Shown here: in pieces, positions 52,850 through 60,415 of the stretch
How positions within the stretch are numbered: the stretch's first letter is position 1
Layout: the number at the start of each line of letters is the position of its first letter
DNA from: Acidobacteriota bacterium
GTDB lineage: Bacteria; Acidobacteriota; Terriglobia; Acidiferrales; UBA7541
Assembly: GCA_013289665.1 (NCBI GenBank)
Contig: JABCZN010000021.1
Location: 22,589-86,588, forward strand
Direction: 5' to 3'
DNA length: 64,000 nucleotides
Translations under genes and position numbers: made by a program
The notes under the pieces: model-generated
The model's input: only the letters and a program-made list of their open reading frames with translations
Databases searched by the model: none
What the model was told of the DNA's origin: nothing

Positions 52850-53632
52850 CTACTTCCCTTTAAACGCCGCAGGCCGCTTTTCCAGAAACGCTTTCGTGCC
52901 TTCGCGCATGTCTTCCGTCGCGCAACACAATCCGAACAGAGTCGCCTCCAGAAACAGTCCCTCTTCCTGGGGCATTTCCACGCCGCGCTCGATCGCTTCC
53001 ATGCAGTATTTCACGGCCAGCGGCGCTTTCTCGATAATCTTTTTGGCCAGGGCTTCGGCGGCAGGCAGCAACTCCCCAGGCTCGTAAATGTGATTGACCA
53101 GTCCGATGCGCTGCGCCTCTTCCGCCGTGATCATTTCGCCCGTCAGGCAAAGCTCATGCGCCGCGCCCTTGCCACACAAGCGAGCCATGCGCTGGGAGCC
53201 GCCGTAGCCGGGGATGATGCCCAGCTTCACTTCCGGCTGGCCAAGCTTCGCGGTCTTGCTGGCAATCCGAATCGTGCAGGAAAGCGCCAGCTCGCAACCG
53301 CCGCCAAGCGCAAACCCATTGATCGCGCAGATGGAAGGTTTCCCCATCGTTTCGAGAAGGTGAAACACGCCCTGACCGAAGAGCGAAAACTCTTTTCCGT
53401 TGACCGGAGTCTGCTGCGCCAGCTCGTTGATGTCCGCGCCGGCCACAAAAGCCTTTTCACCGGAGCCAGTGAGAATCATCACCCGCACCGAAGCATCATC
53501 GCGCACCTCAAAAAGCACCTGTTGAAATTCCTCAATCGTCTTGCGGTTCAGCGCGTTCAGCACCTTCGGCCGGTTGAAAGTAATGAACGCGATGCCGTTC
53601 CTCTTTTCATACAGCAGATTTTCGTAGGCCAT
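52850..53632 (-). CDS. Enoyl-CoA hydratase (crotonase family)
   Basis: A 260-residue crotonase. The oxyanion-hole segments are GEKAFVAGADINEL and INGFALGGGCELALSC, and the catalytic glutamates lie in LGQPEVKLGIIPGYGG. It hydrates short-chain enoyl-CoA to 3-hydroxyacyl-CoA. It lies nine bases behind the 3-hydroxyacyl-CoA dehydrogenase gene; a thiolase gene lies 6 kb away. Direction of flux (beta-oxidation or butyrate-type reduction) is not evident. Confidence 0.93.
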   Translation of the reverse strand: MAYENLLYEKRNGIAFITFNRPKVLNALNRKTIEEFQQVLFEVRDDASVRVMILTGSGEKAFVAGADINELAQQTPVNGKEFSLFGQGVFHLLETMGKPSICAINGFALGGGCELALSCTIRIASKTAKLGQPEVKLGIIPGYGGSQRMARLCGKGAAHELCLTGEMITAEEAQRIGLVNHIYEPGELLPAAEALAKKIIEKAPLAVKYCMEAIERGVEMPQEEGLFLEATLFGLCCATEDMREGTKAFLEKRPAAFKGK

Positions 53633-53641
53633 GATCTTCCC

Positions 53642-54523
53642 TCAGAATTGAATCGGCTTCGGGTTGGCGGGATCGGAGTAGTCATAGAACCCGCGGCCGG
53701 ACTTTTTGCCGTTCCACCCGGCCAGCACCATGCGCTTCAGCAGCGGCGGCGCGGCGAAGCGTTTCTCCTTGAATTCTTCGAACATGATCTGCGAAATGTA
53801 ATACGTAGTGTCCAGCCCAACAAAATCCAGCAGCGTGAACGGCCCCATCGGGTAGCCGCAGCCAAGCTTCATGGAATTATCAATATCCACTACGGAACCG
53901 ACGCCCTCTTCCAGCGCCCGAATCGCATCCAGTAGATACGGCACCAGCAGCCGGTTGACGATAAATCCGCCGCTATCGCTCGCCCGCACCGGCGTTTTCC
54001 CGAGTTTCGCGCCAAATCTAACCATCTCTTCGTACACGGCGGGATCGGTCGAAATTGTCTTCACAACTTCCACCAATTTCATCACCGGCACGGGATTGAA
54101 AAAGTGCAATCCCACAAACCGCTGCGGCCGTTTGGTGGCGGCGGCGATTTCCGTGATGGTCAGCGAAGACGTGTTACTGGCAAAAACAGTTTCTGGCGGG
54201 CAGAGCTTGTCCAGCGCGCCAAAAAGCTCCCGCTTCACCGGCAGTTGCTCGATGATCGCTTCCACAATCAGGTCGCAATCCTTCAGATCGTCCAGCGAAG
54301 TCGTGCCCTTCAGCCGGCCGCGCACTTCCCCTTTCGCCGCTTCCGTCAGCGTGCCTTTTTCCACCAGCCGCGCCAGGTTCTTCTCGATGCCCTTCAATCC
54401 CTTTTCCACGAGTTCGGCGCTGACCTCGCGCACCACGGTCGTGAAGCCCGCCTGCGCGCAAACCTGCGCGATGCCCGAGCCCATCAAGCCACACCCCACT
54501 ACGCCAACTTTTTGAATCGCCAT
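53642..54523 (-). CDS. 3-hydroxybutyryl-CoA dehydrogenase
   Basis: A 293-residue enzyme with a Rossmann start (VGVVGCGLMGSGIAQVCAQAGF), the catalytic histidine in FVGLHFFNPVPVMKLVEV, RASDSGGFIVNRLLVPYL and YPMGPFTLLDFVGLD. It oxidises or reduces the 3-hydroxy group of short acyl-CoAs with NAD(P). First gene of an operon with the crotonase. Confidence 0.94.
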   Translation of the reverse strand: MAIQKVGVVGCGLMGSGIAQVCAQAGFTTVVREVSAELVEKGLKGIEKNLARLVEKGTLTEAAKGEVRGRLKGTTSLDDLKDCDLIVEAIIEQLPVKRELFGALDKLCPPETVFASNTSSLTITEIAAATKRPQRFVGLHFFNPVPVMKLVEVVKTISTDPAVYEEMVRFGAKLGKTPVRASDSGGFIVNRLLVPYLLDAIRALEEGVGSVVDIDNSMKLGCGYPMGPFTLLDFVGLDTTYYISQIMFEEFKEKRFAAPPLLKRMVLAGWNGKKSGRGFYDYSDPANPKPIQF

Positions 54524-54656
54524 GAATTCCTCATTCCACTTGCAATTCGGAACGCCCCCGGAAGGCCGTCCCTACATTTCAGCCACACGCTTCTGGAGCC
54601 CAGCCGCCGCGGCGGACGGGCCGCTGGTCTGCAATCGAACTCTTTTTGTCAATCGC

Positions 54657-54682
54657 AAAAAAGCTGGCGGGAATTGCCAGCC
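54657..54682 (-). terminator. Rho-independent terminator, minus strand
   Basis: On the minus strand GGCTGGC (54676-54682) pairs with GCCAGC (54663-54668) across a 7-base loop and is followed by six T. It lies upstream of the 3-hydroxybutyryl-CoA dehydrogenase gene and has no annotated gene feeding it. Confidence 0.6.
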
Positions 54683-55147
54683 GTCAAAGTGTATCAAAGC
54701 TGCTCGGAGAACTCACTTTGCGTGGGCTCCCACGGCGCTCCCGCCACCCAAATGGCAGCGTATCCAAATCGATAGACGGTCTAACCGAACGGTGAGCCTT
54801 CGCGACACCCCGACCTCCGGAAAAATGAAGCCTGCACTAACTGTGGTAAGCCGCCACTTGTGAGCAATTTACCCTCAATCAAAAACGGCTCAGGGGGGAT
54901 TCTGGCCATGCGCCAATGACCGAAGCGCACAAGCGGCACAACCTCACGTGCGAATCGGATAGGAATCCTTCTACAAACAATTTAACTCAAGGCCCAAACG
55001 CCCCCCACCCGATGCAAACAATCTCGCTATCCCATGCGGACTGAAGCATATCCTGGCAGATCTGCTCGGGACCAAATTTCCGGCCACCGTGGCATTCGCC
55101 ATGCTCCCAGCAAAGGTGTGAGCAGTAAGAGAAAACGAGAACAAGGC

Positions 55148-55177
55148 AGCTCACAAAAATCGTGAGCTTTCTTTTTC
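55148..55177 (+). terminator. Rho-independent terminator or attenuator, plus strand
   Basis: AGCTCAC (55148-55154) and GTGAGCT (55162-55168) pair across a 7-base loop, followed by TTCTTTTT. It lies 36 bases before the secreted-protein gene at 55213, so it ends an upstream transcript or attenuates that gene. Confidence 0.55.
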
Positions 55178-55212
55178 CGCCTCTCGCCGCTTTTGTCTAT
55201 ATAGGAGGTCTT

Positions 55213-55635
55213 ATGAAAAACCTGCGCTACGTTCTGTTCGTTTTCGCCGTGCTCCTGATTGTCCCCGCCGTCAGGGCCCAGCAAATGGGCGTCAAGGCTG
55301 ACGTACCCTTCGACTTTGTCGTCGGCGACCGAGCTTATCCCGCCGGGGAATACATCCTCAAAGCCGCTCTTAGCGACGGCGGTGTCATTCGCGTCGAAAA
55401 CGTTAACGAATTTTCAGCCGCTTTCATCGCTTCAAACCCGTGCACGAAAGCCACGCCCTCGCCGGAAACCAAGCTCGTGTTCCACCGCATCGGCCGCCAC
55501 TACTTCCTCCACCAGGTGTGGACTGCGGGCAGTCTCGCCGGACATGAGTTCCCCAAGGGCCGCATTGAAGTCGAACTTGCGCAAAACCACTTGACGCCTG
55601 ATGTCGTAATCGTCGCGGCCGTCATTTCCCGCTGA
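55213..55635 (+). CDS. Small secreted protein of unknown function
   Basis: The ATG at 55213 has an ideal ribosome site (TAGGAGG) and a signal peptide (YVLFVFAVLLIVPAVRAQ), giving 140 residues; the open frame from 55162 is longer but unsupported. The mature part (ADVPFDFVVGDRAYPAGEYILK) belongs to a beta-rich exported family that I associate with Acidobacteriota; no function is known. Strong terminator directly behind. Confidence 0.75.
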   Translation: MKNLRYVLFVFAVLLIVPAVRAQQMGVKADVPFDFVVGDRAYPAGEYILKAALSDGGVIRVENVNEFSAAFIASNPCTKATPSPETKLVFHRIGRHYFLHQVWTAGSLAGHEFPKGRIEVELAQNHLTPDVVIVAAVISR

Positions 55636-55663
55636 CGCGAACTCACTCCCACGTTTTCAGGTC

Positions 55664-55697
55664 AAAGAGGGAACGTTTACACGTTCCCTCTTTTTTT
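55664..55697 (+). terminator. Strong rho-independent terminator
   Basis: A perfect 13-bp stem, AAAGAGGGAACGT (55664-55676) with ACGTTCCCTCTTT (55681-55693), has a TTAC loop and continues as T to 55697. It ends the secreted-protein transcript. Confidence 0.9.
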
Positions 55698-55814
55698 GTT
55701 CGCCGCGTCCGGTGTCGCAATCGCTTCCCCCGTCAAGATCTGAACCCGACGCGCATGCCACGCGACTTTCGATTCTCCAACTTACCGGGCGGGGAATGAT
55801 AAGCTGCAGGGAAT

Positions 55815-57599
55815 ATGGCACTCGTGCGCTCATTCGGCCGGGCCGCAACAGGAAACTTGGCTGATGTTGGGCTTCTGCTGCTTTGGGTGCTCGGAACAAC
55901 CATCGCCGTCGCTGCGCAACAGCAGGCACCCGATGCCTCCGCGGTTCATCAAACTACGCAGGGTATAAACGACATGTGGTGGAAACACGCGGTCATCTAC
56001 GAAATCTACCCACGCAGCTTTCAGGATTCGAACGGCGACGGCGTCGGCGACCTCAACGGCATTACCTCGCGCCTGGATTATCTGAAAGATCTCGGCGTCG
56101 ACGCCATCTGGATCACGCCGATCTATCCCTCGCCGCAGGTGGACTTCGGCTACGACATCGCCGACTACACCTCCATTGATCCGCAATACGGCACCATGGC
56201 CGACTTCGATCACCTGGTGAAGGAAGCGAAGGCCCGCGACATTCGCGTGATCATGGATTTTGTTCCAAATCACACTTCCGACAAACATCCGTGGTTCGTC
56301 GAATCAAGCTCCTCGCGCACCAATCCCAAGCGCGACTGGTATGTCTGGCGCGACGGCAAAGGGCCCGGCCAGCCTCCCAACAACTGGCTTTCCTGGTTCG
56401 GCCACTCCGCTTGGCGATTCGACGCCAGGACCGGCCAATTTTATTACCACCATTTTTATCCCGAGCAGCCCGACCTGAACTGGCGCAATCCCGAGGTCCG
56501 CAAAGCAATGTACGATGTGCTGCGATTCTGGCTGGACCGCGGCGTCGCCGGATTCCGCCTCGACGCGGTTTCGCGGCTCTTCGAAGATCCGAATCTCCAC
56601 GACGACCCTCTTCTGCCGGGAACGAATGCCTACGGCGATCAAAACATCGAGCATAAGTACACCGACAACCTGCCGGAAGTGCACGAAGTGTTGAAGGAGA
56701 TACGGCAGGTGGTTGATGGATATCCGGGGAATCCCGTGCTCATCAGTGAAACCGACGAGCCCAACATCGCCGAGCTTACCAAGCTCTACGGCAGCAAACT
56801 CGACGAAATCCAACTCCCGATGGATTTCCAGGTGGCCGACGTCAACCAGCTTTCCGCCGCGCGCTTCCGCGAACTGATCGAGCAGGTCGAAGGCAATCCA
56901 GCCGGCGGCCAACCCTATTTTTTCTTCAACAATCACGATCAGGACCGCACCTGGGACCGCTATGGCGATGGCGTTCACAACGATCGAATCGCCCGGCTGT
57001 TGGCGGCGCTGCTGCTGACCACGCGCGCCACTCCGCAGTTGTACTACGGCGAAGAAATCGGAATGGTGACCACTCCGCCCGCGCGCAAAGAGGACGTGAA
57101 GGATCCGATCGGCAAGCTTGGCTGGCCGAAAGAAAAGGGCCGCGACGGCGAGCGCACCCCGATGCAGTGGGACATGTCAAACAATGCGGGATTCACCACG
57201 TCTGCAACACCATGGCTCCCTGTTCCCCCAAGCTACAAGCAGCGCAACGTGGCGGCGGAGGAAAACGACTCCGGCTCGGTGCTCAACTTCTACAAGCAAC
57301 TCATTCGCCTGCGCCGCAATCAACCCGCATTGCGCGACGGCCAGCAATCCACCGTGAACTCCCACGACGCCGACGTGCTTTCCTATCTGCGGAAGAATCC
57401 GGATGGTGGCGAGTCCGTGCTGGTATTGCTCAACATGAGCAACCAGCCCAAGAAAGTCGCCCTCGATCTAAAGCCAGAAGGAATCGACAGCAACGGGGCG
57501 AAGCCTCTGCTCACCTATCCCAAAGCCAGCCCAACAGAAGTTCCACTGGATGCGATCTCTCTGCCACCCTTCGGCACCCTCGTCGCCGCAGTCAAGTAG
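55815..57599 (+). CDS. Secreted GH13 alpha-glucosidase/amylase-family enzyme
   Basis: A 594-residue enzyme with an N-terminal hydrophobic signal (about 15-34, LADVGLLLLWVLGTTIAVAA). GH13 motifs in order: DFVPNHTS (148-155), GFRLDAVSR with nucleophile D250, LISETDEP with acid/base E312, and FNNHDQDR with D375. The start WWKHAVIYEIYPRSFQDSNGDGVGDL is typical of oligo-1,6-glucosidase and alpha-glucosidase subfamilies, which cut non-reducing ends of malto- or isomalto-oligosaccharides. A C-terminal beta domain ends the protein. Confidence 0.92.
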   Translation: MALVRSFGRAATGNLADVGLLLLWVLGTTIAVAAQQQAPDASAVHQTTQGINDMWWKHAVIYEIYPRSFQDSNGDGVGDLNGITSRLDYLKDLGVDAIWITPIYPSPQVDFGYDIADYTSIDPQYGTMADFDHLVKEAKARDIRVIMDFVPNHTSDKHPWFVESSSSRTNPKRDWYVWRDGKGPGQPPNNWLSWFGHSAWRFDARTGQFYYHHFYPEQPDLNWRNPEVRKAMYDVLRFWLDRGVAGFRLDAVSRLFEDPNLHDDPLLPGTNAYGDQNIEHKYTDNLPEVHEVLKEIRQVVDGYPGNPVLISETDEPNIAELTKLYGSKLDEIQLPMDFQVADVNQLSAARFRELIEQVEGNPAGGQPYFFFNNHDQDRTWDRYGDGVHNDRIARLLAALLLTTRATPQLYYGEEIGMVTTPPARKEDVKDPIGKLGWPKEKGRDGERTPMQWDMSNNAGFTTSATPWLPVPPSYKQRNVAAEENDSGSVLNFYKQLIRLRRNQPALRDGQQSTVNSHDADVLSYLRKNPDGGESVLVLLNMSNQPKKVALDLKPEGIDSNGAKPLLTYPKASPTEVPLDAISLPPFGTLVAAVK

Positions 57600-57625
57600 C
57601 GGCCACCTCCAGGTGGCCGCTACTT
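57594..57625. repeat. Long perfect palindrome at the end of the GH13 gene
   Basis: Fourteen-base arms AAGTAGCGGCCACC and GGTGGCCGCTACTT flank TCCA; the stop codon is inside the left arm. There is no T-run. A degraded relative (AGCGGCCACCTTCAGGT) lies near 40835 after the phosphoesterase gene, suggesting a dispersed element. Confidence 0.6.
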
Positions 57626-57876
57626 CAAGAGACGCGCCCTCCCGCCGCGGAGTGGCGTAAAAAACCAGCACAACATTTTAGCTAGGAACCGGACGAATCC
57701 CATCCCCGCGTCAAATAGGCGTATCCGCCCAACGCAACCCAACAAGGCTGAACCATGCGTTTGGCCTCTCGGCCCGGAGCACTGCGGAATAATCCGTTGA
57801 CTTTGGCTGAATTTTGCAAGAAAGTATCAACGCTGTTTCCTCCCGCGCTATCTCGCTCGAAGGAGAAATTCACGAA

Positions 57877-59130
57877 ATGCCCAGATACCGAATGTGTGTG
57901 TACTCGCTGGTGTTGTGCTTGTTTGGCGGCCTTGCAGCATCCGCTCAGCAAAACCCGGTGACGGTCACGCGACAGCCCATTGCCGTAGACAGGACTTTCT
58001 TCACCTCCCTGAATTCCAAACCAAAGCATTTGGCGTTCAACAAATTGTCCTCGTCCACCAACGCCGCCACCCAGCAGCAGAGTCCGCGCGTCATCTCTTT
58101 GCCCAGTTTCACCCGCTCGTTCACTTTCGGCGGACAGGTTTTTCCTTTCACCATGGTCGGCAAGGACCCCGCAAGAAAACAGACCACCACGATACCCACG
58201 CAGTACATCCCGATGTCCTTTTTCTTCGACGAATTCGTGGACCAAAACGGGAACAATATCGTGATTGATACCACCGTCATCAACGATGAAATCGAAGACT
58301 CTCCGCTCTTCGGAGATTCCCAGTTTGCCACCGGATTTACGCAGTTTGAGGACGCCGTGATGCGCGCCGAATTCTTTCCCCTGTTCAGCAAGGATCGCGA
58401 CAATGCCGGAAATGACACCTACCACGTGCTCCTCGGCCGTCCGAAAACCCTGACTCCGGTCACCATCGAGGTGCCGCCAGGCTCGTCCGTCGTGCTGCAG
58501 GCTCCGGACGGAAATTTCGTCGCGATCATTGACATCAATTTCATCGTCTCGCAGCTGAACACGCTGGTCCAAACCGAACCCATCACCGTGAATGCAATTC
58601 CCATGTTCCTCACTCGCAATGCCCTTTATGGCGACTTCGTCAAGCAACAACCCGCGGACTGCTGCATTGGCGGATTTCATACCGCCATCGAGACCAACCA
58701 GGTGGGAAACAATATATTTGTGCAAACGTTTGACTTTGCGACTTCACTCGATGCCGACATCGCCGAATTCGCCTTCGGCGACCCCACCATTTTTGCCGAC
58801 ATCTTTCCTCTGTCCCATGAGCTCGGCGAGACGCTGAATGACCCGTTCGTAAACAATGCCACGCCCAGCTACCAGATACCGGGGGCTCCTGCCGGAGCCT
58901 GCCAGAACAGCCTGGAGGTGGGAGACATCATCGAAAACCTTTCCAACCCTACCCAGCCGATCACCCTGCATGGGTTTACTTACCACCCGCAAACCCTGGC
59001 ACTGCTGCAGTGGTTCGAGGGTAAGACCCCGTCCGATGCCATCAACGGCGACTACAGCTTCCCTGATCGAACGGTGCTGACATCACCGTTCATGGCGTGC
59101 CCTCCGCCTCCTCCGCCGCCGTCGAAATGA
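57877..59130 (+). CDS. Large secreted protein of unknown function with an SHELGE motif
   Basis: With the start at 57877 (GAAGGAGA upstream) the product has 417 residues and a signal peptide (YSLVLCLFGGLAASAQ); the frame opens at 57814. The segment LSHELGETLNDPF (H314, E315) resembles the SHE(I/L)xE...DP pattern of some secreted putative metalloproteins, but a full HExxH is absent. The cysteines (DCCIGGFH, GACQNS, MACPP) suggest disulfides, and the end is a proline tract. I do not recognise a characterised family. It shares a terminator with the convergent thiolase gene. Confidence 0.7.
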   Translation: MPRYRMCVYSLVLCLFGGLAASAQQNPVTVTRQPIAVDRTFFTSLNSKPKHLAFNKLSSSTNAATQQQSPRVISLPSFTRSFTFGGQVFPFTMVGKDPARKQTTTIPTQYIPMSFFFDEFVDQNGNNIVIDTTVINDEIEDSPLFGDSQFATGFTQFEDAVMRAEFFPLFSKDRDNAGNDTYHVLLGRPKTLTPVTIEVPPGSSVVLQAPDGNFVAIIDINFIVSQLNTLVQTEPITVNAIPMFLTRNALYGDFVKQQPADCCIGGFHTAIETNQVGNNIFVQTFDFATSLDADIAEFAFGDPTIFADIFPLSHELGETLNDPFVNNATPSYQIPGAPAGACQNSLEVGDIIENLSNPTQPITLHGFTYHPQTLALLQWFEGKTPSDAINGDYSFPDRTVLTSPFMACPPPPPPPSK

Positions 59131-59152
59131 AGTTTGTTCCTGGTTTCTATGG

Positions 59153-59182
59153 AAAAAGGCGCCCTCGCGGGCGCCTTTTTTT
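59153..59182. terminator. Bidirectional rho-independent terminator
   Basis: A 12-bp perfect stem, AAAAAGGCGCCC (59153-59164) with GGGCGCCTTTTT (59169-59180), has loop TCGC. T-runs follow on both strands, so it serves the secreted-protein gene and the convergent thiolase gene. Confidence 0.9.
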
Positions 59183-59212
59183 GTTCCCTGGCTGGTCTTC
59201 GCAGAGCGAAAT

Positions 59213-60400
59213 TCAACTCCGCGCTTCGACGATGATGGCGATGCCCTGGCCGCCGCCGATGCAGGCCGTGGCCAGACCATAGCGAAGGCCTTTGCGGCGG
59301 AGTTCGTTCAGCACGGTGATAACCAGACGCGTGCCGGACGCGCCGAGCGGGTGGCCGAGGGCGATCGCCCCGCCGTTCACATTCGTTTTGTCGCGGTTTA
59401 GGCCGAGTTCTTTTTCGACCGCGAGATATTGCGCGGCGAAGGCTTCGTTCACCTCCACACGATCGATCTGCTCGAGTTTCATCCCCGCAAGCTGCAGTGC
59501 TTTCCGCGTGGATGGCACGGGGCCAATCCCCATGATGCTCGGGTCAACGCCCGCGACCGCCCAGGAAACGATTCTTCCGAGCGGCTTCAGCCCGCGTTCC
59601 GTCGCGGTCTTCTCGCGCGTCAGCACCACCGCCGCGGCGCCGTCCACGATGCCGCTGGCATTCCCCGCCGTCACCATGCCGTCTTTCTTGAACGACGGGG
59701 GCAGCTTCTCCAGAATTTCCATGGTCGTTTCTGGCCGCCGGTGATCGTCTTCTTTCACCAGAACGGTCTTCTTGCCCTGCTTCACTTCCACCGGCACAAT
59801 TTCTTCCGTCAGGTAGCACGATTTGAACGCGGCTTCCGCGGCCTGCTGGCTGCGCAACGCATAAACGTCCGCGTCTTTGCGCGTAATTCCCCTTTGCTCC
59901 GCCAGCTTTTCCGCGGTCAGCGCCATCGGCAAGCCGCAATACGTGTCCGTCAACCCGACAAACAGGAAATCCTCCAGCGCGCCGCCGCCCAGTTTCAAAC
60001 CGGTGCGCGCGCCGCGAATCACAAATGGCGCCTGTGTCATGTTCTCCATGCCGCCCGCCAGCACCATGTCCGCCTCGTCCAGCAACAACCGTTGCGCGCC
60101 CTGCACAATCGCCTCGATGCCGGAGCCGCACAAGCGATTCACGGTAACCGCCGGCGTTTCCATTTTCAGCCCTGCCTTCAGCCCAACGTGCCGCGCGCCA
60201 TAGATCGCGTCGGCGCTCGTCTGCATCACATTGCCAAAAATCGCGTGATCGAACTCCGCCGGGTCCACACCCGATTTCTGAATCGCCGCCCTGCTCGCGT
60301 GCGCGCCCAAGTCAATCGCCGACACCTCCGAAAACGCACCCGTATACCGCGCCATGGGCGTGCGCGCACCCGCAACAATCACCACATCCGATGGAAACAT
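59213..60400 (-). CDS. Acetyl-CoA acetyltransferase (thiolase)
   Basis: A 395-residue thiolase with acylation cysteine C91 (VNRLCGSGIEAI), GGMENMTQAP, the histidine H350 in GHPLGASG and the deprotonating cysteine C380 in CIGGGQG. It condenses two acetyl-CoA or cleaves 3-ketoacyl-CoA. With the nearby crotonase and 3-hydroxyacyl-CoA dehydrogenase it covers a short-chain acyl-CoA route. It starts 15 bases after the TPR-GAF gene, so the two are co-transcribed. Confidence 0.95.
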   Translation of the reverse strand: MFPSDVVIVAGARTPMARYTGAFSEVSAIDLGAHASRAAIQKSGVDPAEFDHAIFGNVMQTSADAIYGARHVGLKAGLKMETPAVTVNRLCGSGIEAIVQGAQRLLLDEADMVLAGGMENMTQAPFVIRGARTGLKLGGGALEDFLFVGLTDTYCGLPMALTAEKLAEQRGITRKDADVYALRSQQAAEAAFKSCYLTEEIVPVEVKQGKKTVLVKEDDHRRPETTMEILEKLPPSFKKDGMVTAGNASGIVDGAAAVVLTREKTATERGLKPLGRIVSWAVAGVDPSIMGIGPVPSTRKALQLAGMKLEQIDRVEVNEAFAAQYLAVEKELGLNRDKTNVNGGAIALGHPLGASGTRLVITVLNELRRKGLRYGLATACIGGGQGIAIIVEARS

Positions 60401-60415
60401 GATTTTCCTTTCCTG

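Larger units (their letters stand above)
54524..55212. other. Long intergenic region flanked by two outward-facing terminators
   Basis: About 690 bases without a supported gene. A leftward terminator lies at 54657-54682 and a rightward one at 55148-55173, so the roughly 460 bases between them could be transcribed in both directions. A 43-codon basic ORF (55034-55165, plus) ends inside the right terminator but has no ribosome site or family. Confidence 0.35.
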
